A DNA stretch of 64,000 bases, from assembly GCF_000620845.1 (NCBI RefSeq), contig NZ_KK211189.1, positions 1,875,662 through 1,939,661 on the forward strand, read 5' to 3'. Positions 33,463-41,783 of the stretch are shown piece by piece. The notes under the pieces are model-generated. The model worked only from the letters and a program-made list of their open reading frames with translations. It had not been told where the DNA came from and ran no database searches. The stretch is from Exiguobacterium marinum DSM 16307 (GTDB lineage: Bacteria > Bacillota > Bacilli > Exiguobacteriales > Exiguobacteriaceae). Each line of letters opens with the position of its first letter. Positions within the stretch are counted from its first letter, which is position 1. The translations under genes and the position numbers were made by a program.

Positions 33463-34212
33463 ATGAAACAGTCGAAATGGTATGCATTTTTAAGTGGTGC
33501 CGTTTTATTAACGGTAATCGCCTTATACGGTCTATGGATTGGTTATCAGGATATCGTCAACCCCCCGGAACGAACACTTTCCGTCTCCGAAGACGAACGC
33601 CCTGAACCAGAAGGAGACGTCTACGTCGCACTTGGCGATTCGTTGACGCGCGGGGTAGGGTCAACGTCTGGTGCTGGATATGTTCAACCCGTAAGTACGG
33701 TACTTGAAGAAGACGGTGTCCGTACCCAAAACCTGGCCATCTCTGGAGCACGCACAGAAGATTTACTCACACAACTCGAGCAGCCTGAAGTGCGTCGGAC
33801 AATCGAGAACGCCCGATATATCACGTTGACCATCGGAGGAAACGATTTGTTCAACCGTGGAGAAAATGTCGATAATTTCGAAGAGGTCGATATTCAACAA
33901 GTCATCACGGATGCGAAGACAAATCTTGAAACCATTTTTTCTGAAATTCGATCATTGAACGACTCGGCGACCATCGTCTATATCGGTCTATACAATCCGT
34001 TTCAAAATGATGAGAACGGACAGGCGTTCAATCAACTCATCCTCGATTGGAATGCATCTGCGAAACAATTAGCGAATGCTCAAAACATCAATGTGATTGA
34101 CCCGTTCTCCTACATCTCTGATTTATCACGAGATCTCGCGACCGACCAATTCCATCCGAGTGACCGCACGTATGAAAAATTCGCGAATGATGTACTCTTC
34201 GTCCTTGAGTAA
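33463..34212 (+). CDS. SGNH/GDSL-family esterase, membrane-anchored or secreted
   Basis: 249 residues from ATG 33463 behind GCGAGGT; an earlier in-frame start (33439) lies over the promoter. An N-terminal hydrophobic helix (about 9-30) acts as signal or anchor. Block I is GDSLTRG (Ser near 60), block III GGNDLF (near 128), and the C-terminal block V is DQFHPS. These are the Ser, Gly/Asn and Asp-His of SGNH hydrolases such as B. subtilis YpmR. It should hydrolyse esters of lipids or acylated sugars outside the membrane. Confidence 0.9.
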   Translation: MKQSKWYAFLSGAVLLTVIALYGLWIGYQDIVNPPERTLSVSEDERPEPEGDVYVALGDSLTRGVGSTSGAGYVQPVSTVLEEDGVRTQNLAISGARTEDLLTQLEQPEVRRTIENARYITLTIGGNDLFNRGENVDNFEEVDIQQVITDAKTNLETIFSEIRSLNDSATIVYIGLYNPFQNDENGQAFNQLILDWNASAKQLANAQNINVIDPFSYISDLSRDLATDQFHPSDRTYEKFANDVLFVLE

Positions 34213-34213
34213 C

Positions 34214-34250
34214 AAAAATCCTCGTCAGGCTAAGCTTGACGAGGATTTTT
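34214..34250. terminator. Bidirectional terminator between the esterase and GNAT genes
   Basis: AAAAATCCTCGTCA pairs perfectly with TGACGAGGATTTTT. Confidence 0.92.
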
Positions 34251-34921
34251 TACTTCTCATATCGAACGACCCACTGTTCCCCTTGTTTCATCATGTCCGT
34301 CCCGACCCAACCTGCTTGAAGCAACTCAACTTGTCGCGCCCGATCTTCCATCGGCACCTCCGTCACTTCTGAAGTAGGTTGCCACATACGATGCATCTCT
34401 TTGTAAAAAATATATCGAAGTTTCCCACCATACTTCTCTTTAAACGCACCGATTCGGAGTCCAAGAGAGAATTTGTCTTTCATACTTGGAATATTGAATG
34501 GGGCGACGGTTGCACAGACGACATCGAATCGGTTATCCGATTCAACTTGTGACATCAACAGTTTGCCTAAATGTGTCTGTAGTCCATATCCACGGAATTC
34601 TGGATGGACGTTCGTCACTTCTTGATAAATGACACGTTCAAGCAAATCCTCTGGCCAACCGATATCTCGCCCTAAATGTTCGTTGTCAATCGGCGGGATG
34701 AGCATCGCTCGGAATGCGATGATCCGACCATCTGATTTTGCCCCAATCAACGTCTGATCCTTCAATAGTTTCGTGAACTCTTCGATTGATAGAGATTGAT
34801 AATGTTCTGGTTCAGCCAACACCTGAATGACCGCATCTTGAACGGACAATAGTTCAGGTAAATCTGACAAGCTTAGAACGTCTACTTGAAGTGAAAGGTC
34901 TTTGATTTCACCTTGCCACAT
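34250..34921 (-). CDS. GNAT-family N-acetyltransferase
   Basis: 223 residues from ATG 34921, nine bases after TTGGAGA; the TTG-started longer form contains that ribosome site. The acetyl-CoA loop is in TNVHPEFRGYGLQTHLGKLL (R-G-x-G near 115-120). It overlaps the end of the epimerase gene by 14 bases, so the two are coupled. A job in acetylating the product of the epimerase pathway, or in detoxifying it, is inferred only from this context. Confidence 0.82.
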   Translation of the reverse strand: MWQGEIKDLSLQVDVLSLSDLPELLSVQDAVIQVLAEPEHYQSLSIEEFTKLLKDQTLIGAKSDGRIIAFRAMLIPPIDNEHLGRDIGWPEDLLERVIYQEVTNVHPEFRGYGLQTHLGKLLMSQVESDNRFDVVCATVAPFNIPSMKDKFSLGLRIGAFKEKYGGKLRYIFYKEMHRMWQPTSEVTEVPMEDRARQVELLQAGWVGTDMMKQGEQWVVRYEK

Positions 34922-36038
34922 GCGAATCTTCTCCAATCACGTAAGAATCCGTCGTCAAGTCACGTAACACATCTTCATCGACGTCAATACCGAGTCCGGG
35001 ACGATTGTTCAGCGAGATGATTGGTAAATCATATGATAAGTTTCCGACATCTTTCCCGAACCGGAGCGGTCCCGTCAACTCGACCGTCTTCACGATTTTA
35101 CTCGAGAAAGCGACGTGGAATCCTGCACTCGATGCAATGGATGATTCGACCATTGAACCGATTTGACATTCAATCCCCGACATTTCCGCCATATGGACTA
35201 ACTTCTTCGCCGGATAGATGCCACCACACTTCATCAGCTTGATGTTTGCTTTATGGGCTGCCTGCATCATCGTCAGTCGTCTCATATCGTGAACGTCTTT
35301 CAGCCCTTCATCGATCATGAGTGGGACGGAGATTTTTTGTTTCACTTCGAACATGCCTTCAAAATCATCCGCCTTGACCGGTTGTTCGACCCAATCGATT
35401 CCATACGGTTCGAGTAGACGCATGGCTTGAACCGTATTGGCCGCATTGACCCATCCTTGGTTAACGTCGACTCGAATCGGCACGTCATTTCCTACTGCTT
35501 CCCGTACCGCCTTGACACGCGCCACGTCCGTTTGCACATCGACTCCGACCTTCATCTTCACGGCCGTATAGCCTCGTTTCATTTGTTCGAGTGCCTCTTG
35601 TGCCATATGGCTCGGCTCTCCGATACTCAAGACGTGAGTGACTGGGAATGACTCATGGTACCGACCGCCAACCCATTCGTAGATTGGTTGATTCAGCTTT
35701 TTCCCAATCACATCATGACACGCGATATCGAGCGCTGCTTTGGCAGCCGGAACACCTCGAATCGCACGGTCCATCTCGTCATGAATATGCTCTAGATGCA
35801 TCGGATTTTTTCCGATTAAGAGCGGCGCCAACAGATGACGGAGGACACTGACAGTGCTCTCTGCCGACTCCCCTGTCACATGCTCATCCGCCACGGCTTC
35901 TCCATAACCAATCAGTCCACAAGACGTGGTCATTTTGACAATGACAGACGGCATATCATCATAACGGTGATAACTGACGATGAATGGTACTTTTAACGGA
36001 AAGCGAACCGAGAAAATTTCTATTTTTTGAATATTCAT
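34908..36038 (-). CDS. Enolase-superfamily enzyme, probable dipeptide (L-Ala-D/L-Glu type) epimerase
   Basis: 376 residues from ATG 36038, eight bases after AAAGGAG. The barrel carries the muconate-cycloisomerase subgroup residues: AVKMKVG (K-x-K), RVDVNQGW (Asp), WVEQPV (Glu), LMIDEGL (Asp) and NIKLMKCGG (Lys on the other face). Two lysines facing each other fit 1,1-proton transfer, that is epimerisation; o-succinylbenzoate synthase or N-succinylamino acid racemase remain possible. It starts an operon with a GNAT gene and is divergent from a regulator, over a motif repeated before the NhaC-type gene. Confidence 0.85.
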   Translation of the reverse strand: MNIQKIEIFSVRFPLKVPFIVSYHRYDDMPSVIVKMTTSCGLIGYGEAVADEHVTGESAESTVSVLRHLLAPLLIGKNPMHLEHIHDEMDRAIRGVPAAKAALDIACHDVIGKKLNQPIYEWVGGRYHESFPVTHVLSIGEPSHMAQEALEQMKRGYTAVKMKVGVDVQTDVARVKAVREAVGNDVPIRVDVNQGWVNAANTVQAMRLLEPYGIDWVEQPVKADDFEGMFEVKQKISVPLMIDEGLKDVHDMRRLTMMQAAHKANIKLMKCGGIYPAKKLVHMAEMSGIECQIGSMVESSIASSAGFHVAFSSKIVKTVELTGPLRFGKDVGNLSYDLPIISLNNRPGLGIDVDEDVLRDLTTDSYVIGEDSHVAR

Positions 36039-36076
36039 TTTCATCACTCCTTTACTTCAACTGCTCTTTCCTCTAT

Positions 36077-36101
36077 ATTGTCGTTATATAGTCGCTAAAT
36101 T
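36077..36101. promoter_or_regulatory. Direct-repeat operator candidate, copy 1 (epimerase/regulator)
   Basis: Half-sites TTGTCGTTATA and TAGTCGCTAAA start exactly 11 bp apart (36078 and 36089). The first 22 bases of this segment differ at one position from 38797-38818. It lies 39 bp from the epimerase start and 18 bp from the regulator start. Confidence 0.75.
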
Positions 36102-36118
36102 GCAAGGGGGATTTTTAT

Positions 36119-37321
36119 ATGTCCATCCATATCGCCGTCGTCGGCTCACCAGCGTTTATTCAACAGGTACGGAAAGGTTCCTCTTCCTTACCCGATGTCC
36201 GGATCGAAGGATTTCCTTATGATGACCCACGTGAAGCGAAAGACATCGCTACACAACTCCTATTTTTTGACGGAGTGTTCTTTTCCGGTTCATTCCCTTA
36301 TACGTACGCGACAGAGGAGGCGACCCTTCCATACGCCCACCATGTCGTTCAAGATGATGTCGTGTTATTGACGTCACTCTTATACGTGACGTTGACACAG
36401 CAGCTCCGGATCGAAAATCTCTCCATCGATCTCGTCGACACGTCACGACTTGAATCGATTTTAACATCATTTCCAAGTCACATGTCGCCATCGCAAGTGA
36501 AAGAGCTCAGTCCGTATATGAATTTCGAAGAGTTGATTGCGTTTCATGAACAGCTTCAACAAAACGGGACGACACGATTCGCCTTGACGAGTGTCGAGCG
36601 AGTCCATCGTCACTTAGTGGAAAATGGTTTTGCTAGTCAACTCATGATTGAGCCAAAAGAAAGGATTCTCCACCACTTCCATAATTTTATTCAACAGATT
36701 CGTTTGAACAAATCAGACCAGTCACAATTTGCTGTGCTCTGCTACTCGGATGCAAGTAAAGATACGCTCAACCATGTGAGAAAACATCACTGTTTCGGTG
36801 GCAAATTCATGGGGACCGCCCAAGACAGTATCGTCCTTCTATCGAATAAAGGAAAGATTGAATCCGCCATTTCAAACGGTTTCATCTTGTCAGAGGACAC
36901 TCCTGGTCATGTCGGCATCGGGTATGGATCCGATTATCAACGTGCCTTTGACCATGCCGAACTTGCCCTTCATACGACAAGCGATGCCACTATACGAATC
37001 GTCGATGATTCAAAACGAATGACGTTCACCGATCAACCCGCACCGATTCATTTCCGCGTCACGCAAACGCGTGTCTATGACATGATGAAGCAGACCGGTA
37101 TGAGTCCGACTAATATCGAAAAGCTCATTCACTTTTCAACGGACCATCTCGAGTTTACAGCGAAAGAGTTGACCGACCATTTAAACGTGACACGTCGTAC
37201 GACAGAACGACTCATCAAAAAATTGGTTGATGCAAAACTCGTTCATCGGATTGGCGAAGAGATGAGTTACAGTCAAGGTCGACCGCGCACTGTCTATAAA
37301 TTTCAATTCCCGGTCGATTGA
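36119..37321 (+). CDS. Putative transcriptional regulator with C-terminal winged helix
   Basis: 400 residues. The C-terminus (about 310-395) is a winged helix: LEFTAKELTDHLNVTRRTTERLIKKL-like helices, then a wing with SQGRPRTVYKF. The N-terminus (about 1-110) has an alternating strand-helix pattern like a ligand-binding or receiver-like domain, and about 180-290 (IQQIRLNK, VGIGYGSDYQRAFDHAELAL) resembles a degenerate nucleotide-cyclase/GGDEF fold lacking its active site. No named family is recognised. It is divergent from the epimerase operon and convergent with the NhaC-type gene; the shared repeat motif makes it the likely local regulator. Start is behind AAGGGGG. Confidence 0.7.
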   Translation: MSIHIAVVGSPAFIQQVRKGSSSLPDVRIEGFPYDDPREAKDIATQLLFFDGVFFSGSFPYTYATEEATLPYAHHVVQDDVVLLTSLLYVTLTQQLRIENLSIDLVDTSRLESILTSFPSHMSPSQVKELSPYMNFEELIAFHEQLQQNGTTRFALTSVERVHRHLVENGFASQLMIEPKERILHHFHNFIQQIRLNKSDQSQFAVLCYSDASKDTLNHVRKHHCFGGKFMGTAQDSIVLLSNKGKIESAISNGFILSEDTPGHVGIGYGSDYQRAFDHAELALHTTSDATIRIVDDSKRMTFTDQPAPIHFRVTQTRVYDMMKQTGMSPTNIEKLIHFSTDHLEFTAKELTDHLNVTRRTTERLIKKLVDAKLVHRIGEEMSYSQGRPRTVYKFQFPVD

Positions 37322-37334
37322 CGACCGGGAATTG
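37304..37334. terminator. Bidirectional terminator between the regulator and nhaC-type gene
   Basis: CAATTCCCGGTCG pairs perfectly with CGACCGGGAATTG. The regulator stop codon is in the loop. Confidence 0.9.
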
Positions 37335-37336
37335 TT

Positions 37337-38764
37337 TTATTGTGCCGCCTGTTCCGCGACAGGTTCTTCTTGTTGAATGACCGCCATGCGTTCAATCGTA
37401 TATCCTGTGAAGGCATACAAAATCGAAATGACCGGTACGATGAAGTTTAAGACGGCGTATGGCGCATATTCGAACGCTCCGACACCGAGCGTCCCAAGTA
37501 TGAATACCCCGCACGTGTTCCACGGAATAAATACCGACGTCAATGTTCCACCGTCCTCGAGTGCACGAGATAAATTCTTCGATTGAAGTCCCATTTTCTC
37601 ATAAGCCCCGGCAAACATGCGTGACGGGACGACGATGGAGATGTACTGCTCGGAACACGTCGCATTCGTCGCAATCCCGGCTAGAATCGTTGAAGCGATC
37701 AACGATCCTGCCGTTTTCGCCAACTTCAAGATTTGGTTCATAATGGATTGTAACATTCCCGAATATTCTAAAATCCCCCCGAACGTCATCGCGACGATGG
37801 TCATCGAGACCGTGTACATCATCGCATCAAGACCACCTCGGCTGAAGAGGTTATCGACCAATTCATTACCCGTATCAATGACATAGCCACTTTGTAGAGC
37901 GCCTACGCTGTCAGCAAGCGTTCCGCCTTGGATGAACACTTGAGCCAAGAAACCGAGTGCAATCCCGACGACGAGCGCCGGAATCGCTGGCACCTTCTTT
38001 GCAACGAGCAAAATGACAGCTAGTGGGACGATGAGTAACCATGGTGAGATGACAAAACTGTCCTCTAAAATCGTTAGTGTCTGTGTGATTTCGGACGAGT
38101 CTGTCGTCGAATCCGCAAATCGTCTACCGAGCCATGCGTAGACCCCTAGCGCGATGATGAGTCCTGGAATCGTCGTATATAACATGTGCCGAATATGTAC
38201 GAATAAATTAGTATGAGTCAAGCCGGCCGCCAAGTTTGTTGTGTCTGACAATGGTGACATCTTGTCCCCAAAATATGCACCCGAGATGACAGCCCCCGCT
38301 ACCATCGGCGCTGGTATCCCCATACTCAGCCCGATGCCCATCCCCGCTACTCCAATCGTCCCCATCGTCGACCATGAGCTCCCGATCGAAAGGGCGACGA
38401 CCGCACAGATGAGGCAAATCGTTAACAAAAAGTATGCCGGTGAGATGATCTTCAGTCCGAAATAAATCATCGTTGCGACAATCCCTCCACCAATCCATGC
38501 TCCAATCGTCAACCCGACGAGAATGATGATGACGACTGCCGGCAAGGCGAGACGAATTCCTTTATACATCATCTCTTCAATCTCTTTCCACTTAAACCCG
38601 TGACGCCAGGCGACGATCGAGGCGACTGCCGTCCCAACGATGAGCGGGATATGTGGTCCTTGACCGAGTTGGACGATTGAGATGAGCATGACGACAATCA
38701 TCACACTGAGTGGCAACAGTGCCCATCCTAGTTTCATGTCTTTTTTGTTCCCCATTGTTTCCAT
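37337..38764 (-). CDS. NhaC-family Na+/H+ antiporter or Na+-coupled transporter
   Basis: 475 residues, about 12 membrane segments. GAYFGDKMSPLSDTTNLAAGL (near 168-188) and the C-terminal CSEQYISIVVPSRMFAGAYE and PWNTCGVF segments are NhaC-family hallmarks. Relatives exchange sodium and protons, or malate/lactate (MleN) or amino acids. ATG is behind AGGGAGGAA. Upstream lie a perfect cre-like site and a second copy of the direct repeat seen at the epimerase/regulator junction, linking it to that regulon. Substrate transport, not just pH control, is therefore suspected. Confidence 0.88.
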   Translation of the reverse strand: METMGNKKDMKLGWALLPLSVMIVVMLISIVQLGQGPHIPLIVGTAVASIVAWRHGFKWKEIEEMMYKGIRLALPAVVIIILVGLTIGAWIGGGIVATMIYFGLKIISPAYFLLTICLICAVVALSIGSSWSTMGTIGVAGMGIGLSMGIPAPMVAGAVISGAYFGDKMSPLSDTTNLAAGLTHTNLFVHIRHMLYTTIPGLIIALGVYAWLGRRFADSTTDSSEITQTLTILEDSFVISPWLLIVPLAVILLVAKKVPAIPALVVGIALGFLAQVFIQGGTLADSVGALQSGYVIDTGNELVDNLFSRGGLDAMMYTVSMTIVAMTFGGILEYSGMLQSIMNQILKLAKTAGSLIASTILAGIATNATCSEQYISIVVPSRMFAGAYEKMGLQSKNLSRALEDGGTLTSVFIPWNTCGVFILGTLGVGAFEYAPYAVLNFIVPVISILYAFTGYTIERMAVIQQEEPVAEQAAQ

Positions 38765-38796
38765 CTAGCTTCCTCCCTTTGTAGCGAAAATTCAGA

Positions 38797-38821
38797 ATTG
38801 TCGTTATATTGTCGCTAATAA
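38797..38821. promoter_or_regulatory. Direct-repeat operator candidate, copy 2 (NhaC-type gene)
   Basis: Half-sites TTGTCGTTATA and TTGTCGCTAAT start 11 bp apart (38798 and 38809), 33 bp before the gene. Nearly identical to 36077-36101. Confidence 0.75.
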
Positions 38822-38826
38822 CGTTA

Positions 38827-38841
38827 TGATAGCGCTTACAA
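38827..38841 (-). promoter_or_regulatory. cre-like CcpA site at the NhaC-type gene
   Basis: Minus strand TTGTAAGCGCTATCA fits WTGNAANCGNWNNCW completely, five bases upstream of the direct-repeat operator. Confidence 0.65.
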
Positions 38842-38854
38842 TTATTTGATGCAA

Positions 38855-38894
38855 TAAAAAAATGAGTGGACAGACATCTGTCTATACCACTCAT
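38855..38894 (-). terminator. Terminator of the M20 peptidase gene
   Basis: ATGAGTGG and CCACTCAT form the base, AGACAG and CTGTC the inner stem; seven T follow on the minus strand. Confidence 0.85.
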
Positions 38895-38900
38895 CCTGAT

Positions 38901-39989
38901 TTATGTCGCTGCAATCCGGAGTGCATCCGCGAGCAAGCGTGCCCCGTCTTCCAAGGCATCACGGTCAAACGTCATGTGCGGATGGTGGAGACCTGGATCT
39001 AAATCAGCCCCGATTCCAATCATCGTCGCATCAAGTGACGGTTTCTCGACGGTATAAAAATGAAAATCATCGCTTCCTGACGTGACGATCCGTTCGACGA
39101 GAGCCGACTTACCAAATCGTTCCTCGATCGCTCGCTTGGCAATTTGGCTAGATTCTTCCCCGACGACGGCTCCCGGTGTGAAGTCTTGCCACTCCCATTC
39201 TAGTTTCACGTGATGAAGTTGAGCGACATGGTGAAGCATGTCCTCGACACGATTTCGCAAAGCGAGCAATTCTTCATTTTGTTGAGCACGAACGTCAATC
39301 GAGAACGTCGCATTTCCTGGAATGATGTTCATGTTGTCACTCCCGGCATGGACTTTCGTCAACTTGACCGAATGTGGCTCAAACGGAGATAAATAAATGC
39401 TTTTTAGCATGTGTTGAATCGTAAAGATGACATCGAGTGCGTTCTGACCTTGATGCGGTCTCGCACCATGAGCATCATCTCCAAGCACTTCTCCCTTCAG
39501 GAAGAAGGCAGCCCCATGTTGAATCGCTGCCGCGTATTGTCCCTTTTTCAACTCTTCTATTGGACGCAAATGAATCCCGAACAGTTGCGTCACATCTTCT
39601 AACGCACCGCGTTCAATCATAGCGAGTGACCCGTTTCCTTGTTCCTCAGCTGGTTGGAAGATGAAGCGGATTCGCTTCTGTAACGCCTCGTCTTTCAACT
39701 GTTCGAGGGCACCGAGCACCATACTGATGTTCGCATCGTGCCCACATGAATGGTTCGCTCGAAACGTACCGTCCACTTGTTGCCATAACGCATCGATATC
39801 CGCTCGGACTGCGATCACGTCTTCACCCGAACCAATCTCTACAATCACCCCGGTCACATCCTCAAACGTCCGATGGGGAATCGACCAGTCCGATAAAATT
39901 GAAGCAATCGTACGCGTCGTCTCAACTTCTTTCCAACTGACTTCTGGATGTGCATGAAAATGTTCAAACCATTTCAATACGCTTGTCAT
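38901..39989 (-). CDS. M20-family metal-dependent amidohydrolase
   Basis: 362 residues from ATG 39989 behind GGAGATACAT; the longer frame to 40088 lies in the DoxX gene region. VRADIDAL, HSCGHDANISMVLGAL, PAEEQGNGSLAMI and IHLRP are the metal-binding and catalytic motifs of the M20D (hippurate hydrolase/N-acyl-amino-acid amidohydrolase) group. It removes acyl groups from amino acids or cleaves related amides in the cytoplasm. It follows the DoxX-like gene by 16 bp. It is separated from the NhaC-type gene by a terminator, but its chemistry would suit the same substrate class. Confidence 0.9.
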   Translation of the reverse strand: MTSVLKWFEHFHAHPEVSWKEVETTRTIASILSDWSIPHRTFEDVTGVIVEIGSGEDVIAVRADIDALWQQVDGTFRANHSCGHDANISMVLGALEQLKDEALQKRIRFIFQPAEEQGNGSLAMIERGALEDVTQLFGIHLRPIEELKKGQYAAAIQHGAAFFLKGEVLGDDAHGARPHQGQNALDVIFTIQHMLKSIYLSPFEPHSVKLTKVHAGSDNMNIIPGNATFSIDVRAQQNEELLALRNRVEDMLHHVAQLHHVKLEWEWQDFTPGAVVGEESSQIAKRAIEERFGKSALVERIVTSGSDDFHFYTVEKPSLDATMIGIGADLDPGLHHPHMTFDRDALEDGARLLADALRIAAT

Positions 39990-40005
39990 ATGTATCTCCA
40001 CACCT

Positions 40006-40350
40006 TTATATTTTTTTGACGCCTTTGATAAGTACCCATTGAAGCGGGAGTCGCCCCAACGTGATCCATTTCGGAATGACCTTCCCACCGATTCTAGAAG
40101 GTTTCACCGCCATGTTGATATTGGCCGGGAAGACGGCGATAAAGAACGCTGGCAACGTCCTTTTTACGAACGAGGTCCCCTTGTTCAGTAAGAGCATCGC
40201 TCCGAAGACGACCTCAACGACTCCGCTCAGTTGCACCATTAACCGACGAAACGGCCATGACTTCGGAATAATCGACATGAACGCCTTCTCTCTGACAAAA
40301 TGTAAAATTCCTGCCCCGAAGAGTAGCACCCCATATAAGTTTCGTACCAT
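40006..40350 (-). CDS. DoxX-like small membrane protein
   Basis: 114 residues with three or four membrane segments. RNLYGVLLFGAGILHFVREKAFMSIIPKSWP at the start, followed by SGVVEVVFGAMLLL, is the pattern of DoxX-like proteins with the H-F-x-x-x-x-x-F-x-x-I-I-P motif. Functions in the family are poorly defined; some interact with redox enzymes. ATG lies behind AGGAGGATGAGAT. It is cotranscribed with the M20 peptidase gene. Confidence 0.8.
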   Translation of the reverse strand: MVRNLYGVLLFGAGILHFVREKAFMSIIPKSWPFRRLMVQLSGVVEVVFGAMLLLNKGTSFVKRTLPAFFIAVFPANINMAVKPSRIGGKVIPKWITLGRLPLQWVLIKGVKKI

Positions 40351-40379
40351 ATCTCATCCTCCTTTTGTATAAGCATAGC

Positions 40380-40408
40380 AAAAAAGGCGGGCATGTTGCC
40401 CACCTTTT
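40380..40408 (-). terminator. Terminator of the htrA-type gene
   Basis: AAAGGTGGGC pairs with GCCCGCCTTT on the minus strand (one G-T type pair), then T-rich sequence; it overlaps the stop codon. Confidence 0.85.
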
Positions 40409-41672
40409 ACAATGCAGAACCGTTCGCATTTTGAATTTCGACTTGAACCGTCTCTGTTTTTCCATCACGGACATATTCGATGTCGACCGTTCCGTCCGTA
40501 TCGCGAATCAATTCGCTGCGAAGGTCGATGAAGGAACTAACGTCTTTGTCATTGATTTTCACGATGACATCACGTGCCTCGAGACCCGCTTTCGCAGCCG
40601 AACTATTTTGCTGCACTTCCACAATGATCGTTCCAGCTGTGACCGATTCAGGTAAGTTGATTTGTTCCGTCAAGTAACCTGGAGGGAACTCTGACACGTC
40701 ACGAAGTGAGACGCCGAGTGAAGGATGATTCACTTCTCCCGTCTGTTCGATTTGATTGATGAGCGGAAGGGCGATGTCGACCGGGATTGAGAATCCGACC
40801 CCTTCGACTTCTGCCGTCGCAATCTTCATCGAGTTGATTCCGACGAGTTGTCCTTCTTCGTTGATTAACGCACCACCTGAGTTACCTGGGTTGATGGCCG
40901 CATCCGTTTGAATGACCTCGGCGTTGAAATCGGCCTGTCCGTTCTCATCCGTATCGACCGGTACGAGACGTGACGTCGAGGAGACGACACCGCGCGTCAC
41001 GGAGTTTTCGAATTGTCCGAGCGGATTCCCGATGGCGATGACCGTTTGACCCGGTTTTAACTCGCTCGATTTGCCGATTGAGATGACGGCCGGTACTTTG
41101 TCAGCGTCTACTTTCAATACGGCCAAGTCATACGTCGCGTCACTTCCCATGAGTGTCGCTTCCGCAGTCGTTCCGTCATTAAACGTGACCGTCAGCTTGT
41201 CCGCTCCATTGACGACGTGGTGGTTCGTCGCGATATATGCCGAGTCACCTTCTTTTTTATAGATGACACCCGACCCGACTCCAGCCTCGACGGCTTCACT
41301 TGAGAATCCGGTTTGGGCGAAGTTGTTCACGGTCACGACGGCAGGTTGAGCGGTCGCGACGGCATTAGTGACTGAAGAATCAGACACGTTCGATGACGTT
41401 TGGACCGGAGTCCCTTGCGAGGTCACGTTCGTGTCACTGACACTCGTTGCAGGTTGGTCGATAAACGGGTAAGCAATTGCGCCCGTCAGCAATGCCCCGA
41501 TGACCCCGCCCACAAGTCCTGGGAACATGCGGCTGACGAATGACGGTTTTGTTTGTGTTCGTACCATTGTCTCTTCTCGGTTGGATGAACCGAGTTCTGT
41601 ATCTAACCAATCTTTTTGTTGTTCTGATTCATGTAATTGATCGCGTTCATTTGATTGATCGTGACGATCCAT
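40407..41672 (-). CDS. HtrA/DegP-type membrane-anchored serine protease
   Basis: 421 residues. A charged cytoplasmic N-terminus (1-45) precedes one membrane helix (about 48-68), a Ser/Thr-rich linker (75-110), the trypsin-like domain and one PDZ domain (about 320-415). The triad is H in TNHHVVNG (near 151), D in TYDLAVLK (near 181) and S in GNSGGALI (near 264). It degrades misfolded proteins at the outer membrane face. It resembles B. subtilis HtrA/HtrB/YyxA; which one is unclear. An 8-bp inverted repeat near the -35 could be a CssR-like site. Confidence 0.94.
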   Translation of the reverse strand: MDRHDQSNERDQLHESEQQKDWLDTELGSSNREETMVRTQTKPSFVSRMFPGLVGGVIGALLTGAIAYPFIDQPATSVSDTNVTSQGTPVQTSSNVSDSSVTNAVATAQPAVVTVNNFAQTGFSSEAVEAGVGSGVIYKKEGDSAYIATNHHVVNGADKLTVTFNDGTTAEATLMGSDATYDLAVLKVDADKVPAVISIGKSSELKPGQTVIAIGNPLGQFENSVTRGVVSSTSRLVPVDTDENGQADFNAEVIQTDAAINPGNSGGALINEEGQLVGINSMKIATAEVEGVGFSIPVDIALPLINQIEQTGEVNHPSLGVSLRDVSEFPPGYLTEQINLPESVTAGTIIVEVQQNSSAAKAGLEARDVIVKINDKDVSSFIDLRSELIRDTDGTVDIEYVRDGKTETVQVEIQNANGSAL

Positions 41673-41707
41673 AATGATTCATCTCCTCTGTGTTATCTTC
41701 TACCCTT

Positions 41708-41749
41708 ACTATAACGAAGAGGAACACTCATTTATAAAATGATAAATGA
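41708..41749 (-). promoter_or_regulatory. htrA-type promoter with inverted repeat
   Basis: TATAGT (minus strand, 41708-41713) is the -10. TCATTTAT and ATAAATGA (41728-41749), six bases apart, form a perfect inverted repeat over the -35 area, which lacks a good hexamer; an activator site is suggested. Confidence 0.5.
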
Positions 41750-41783
41750 ATTACAAGATTCTTCACATTTTGCGTCATTTCAT

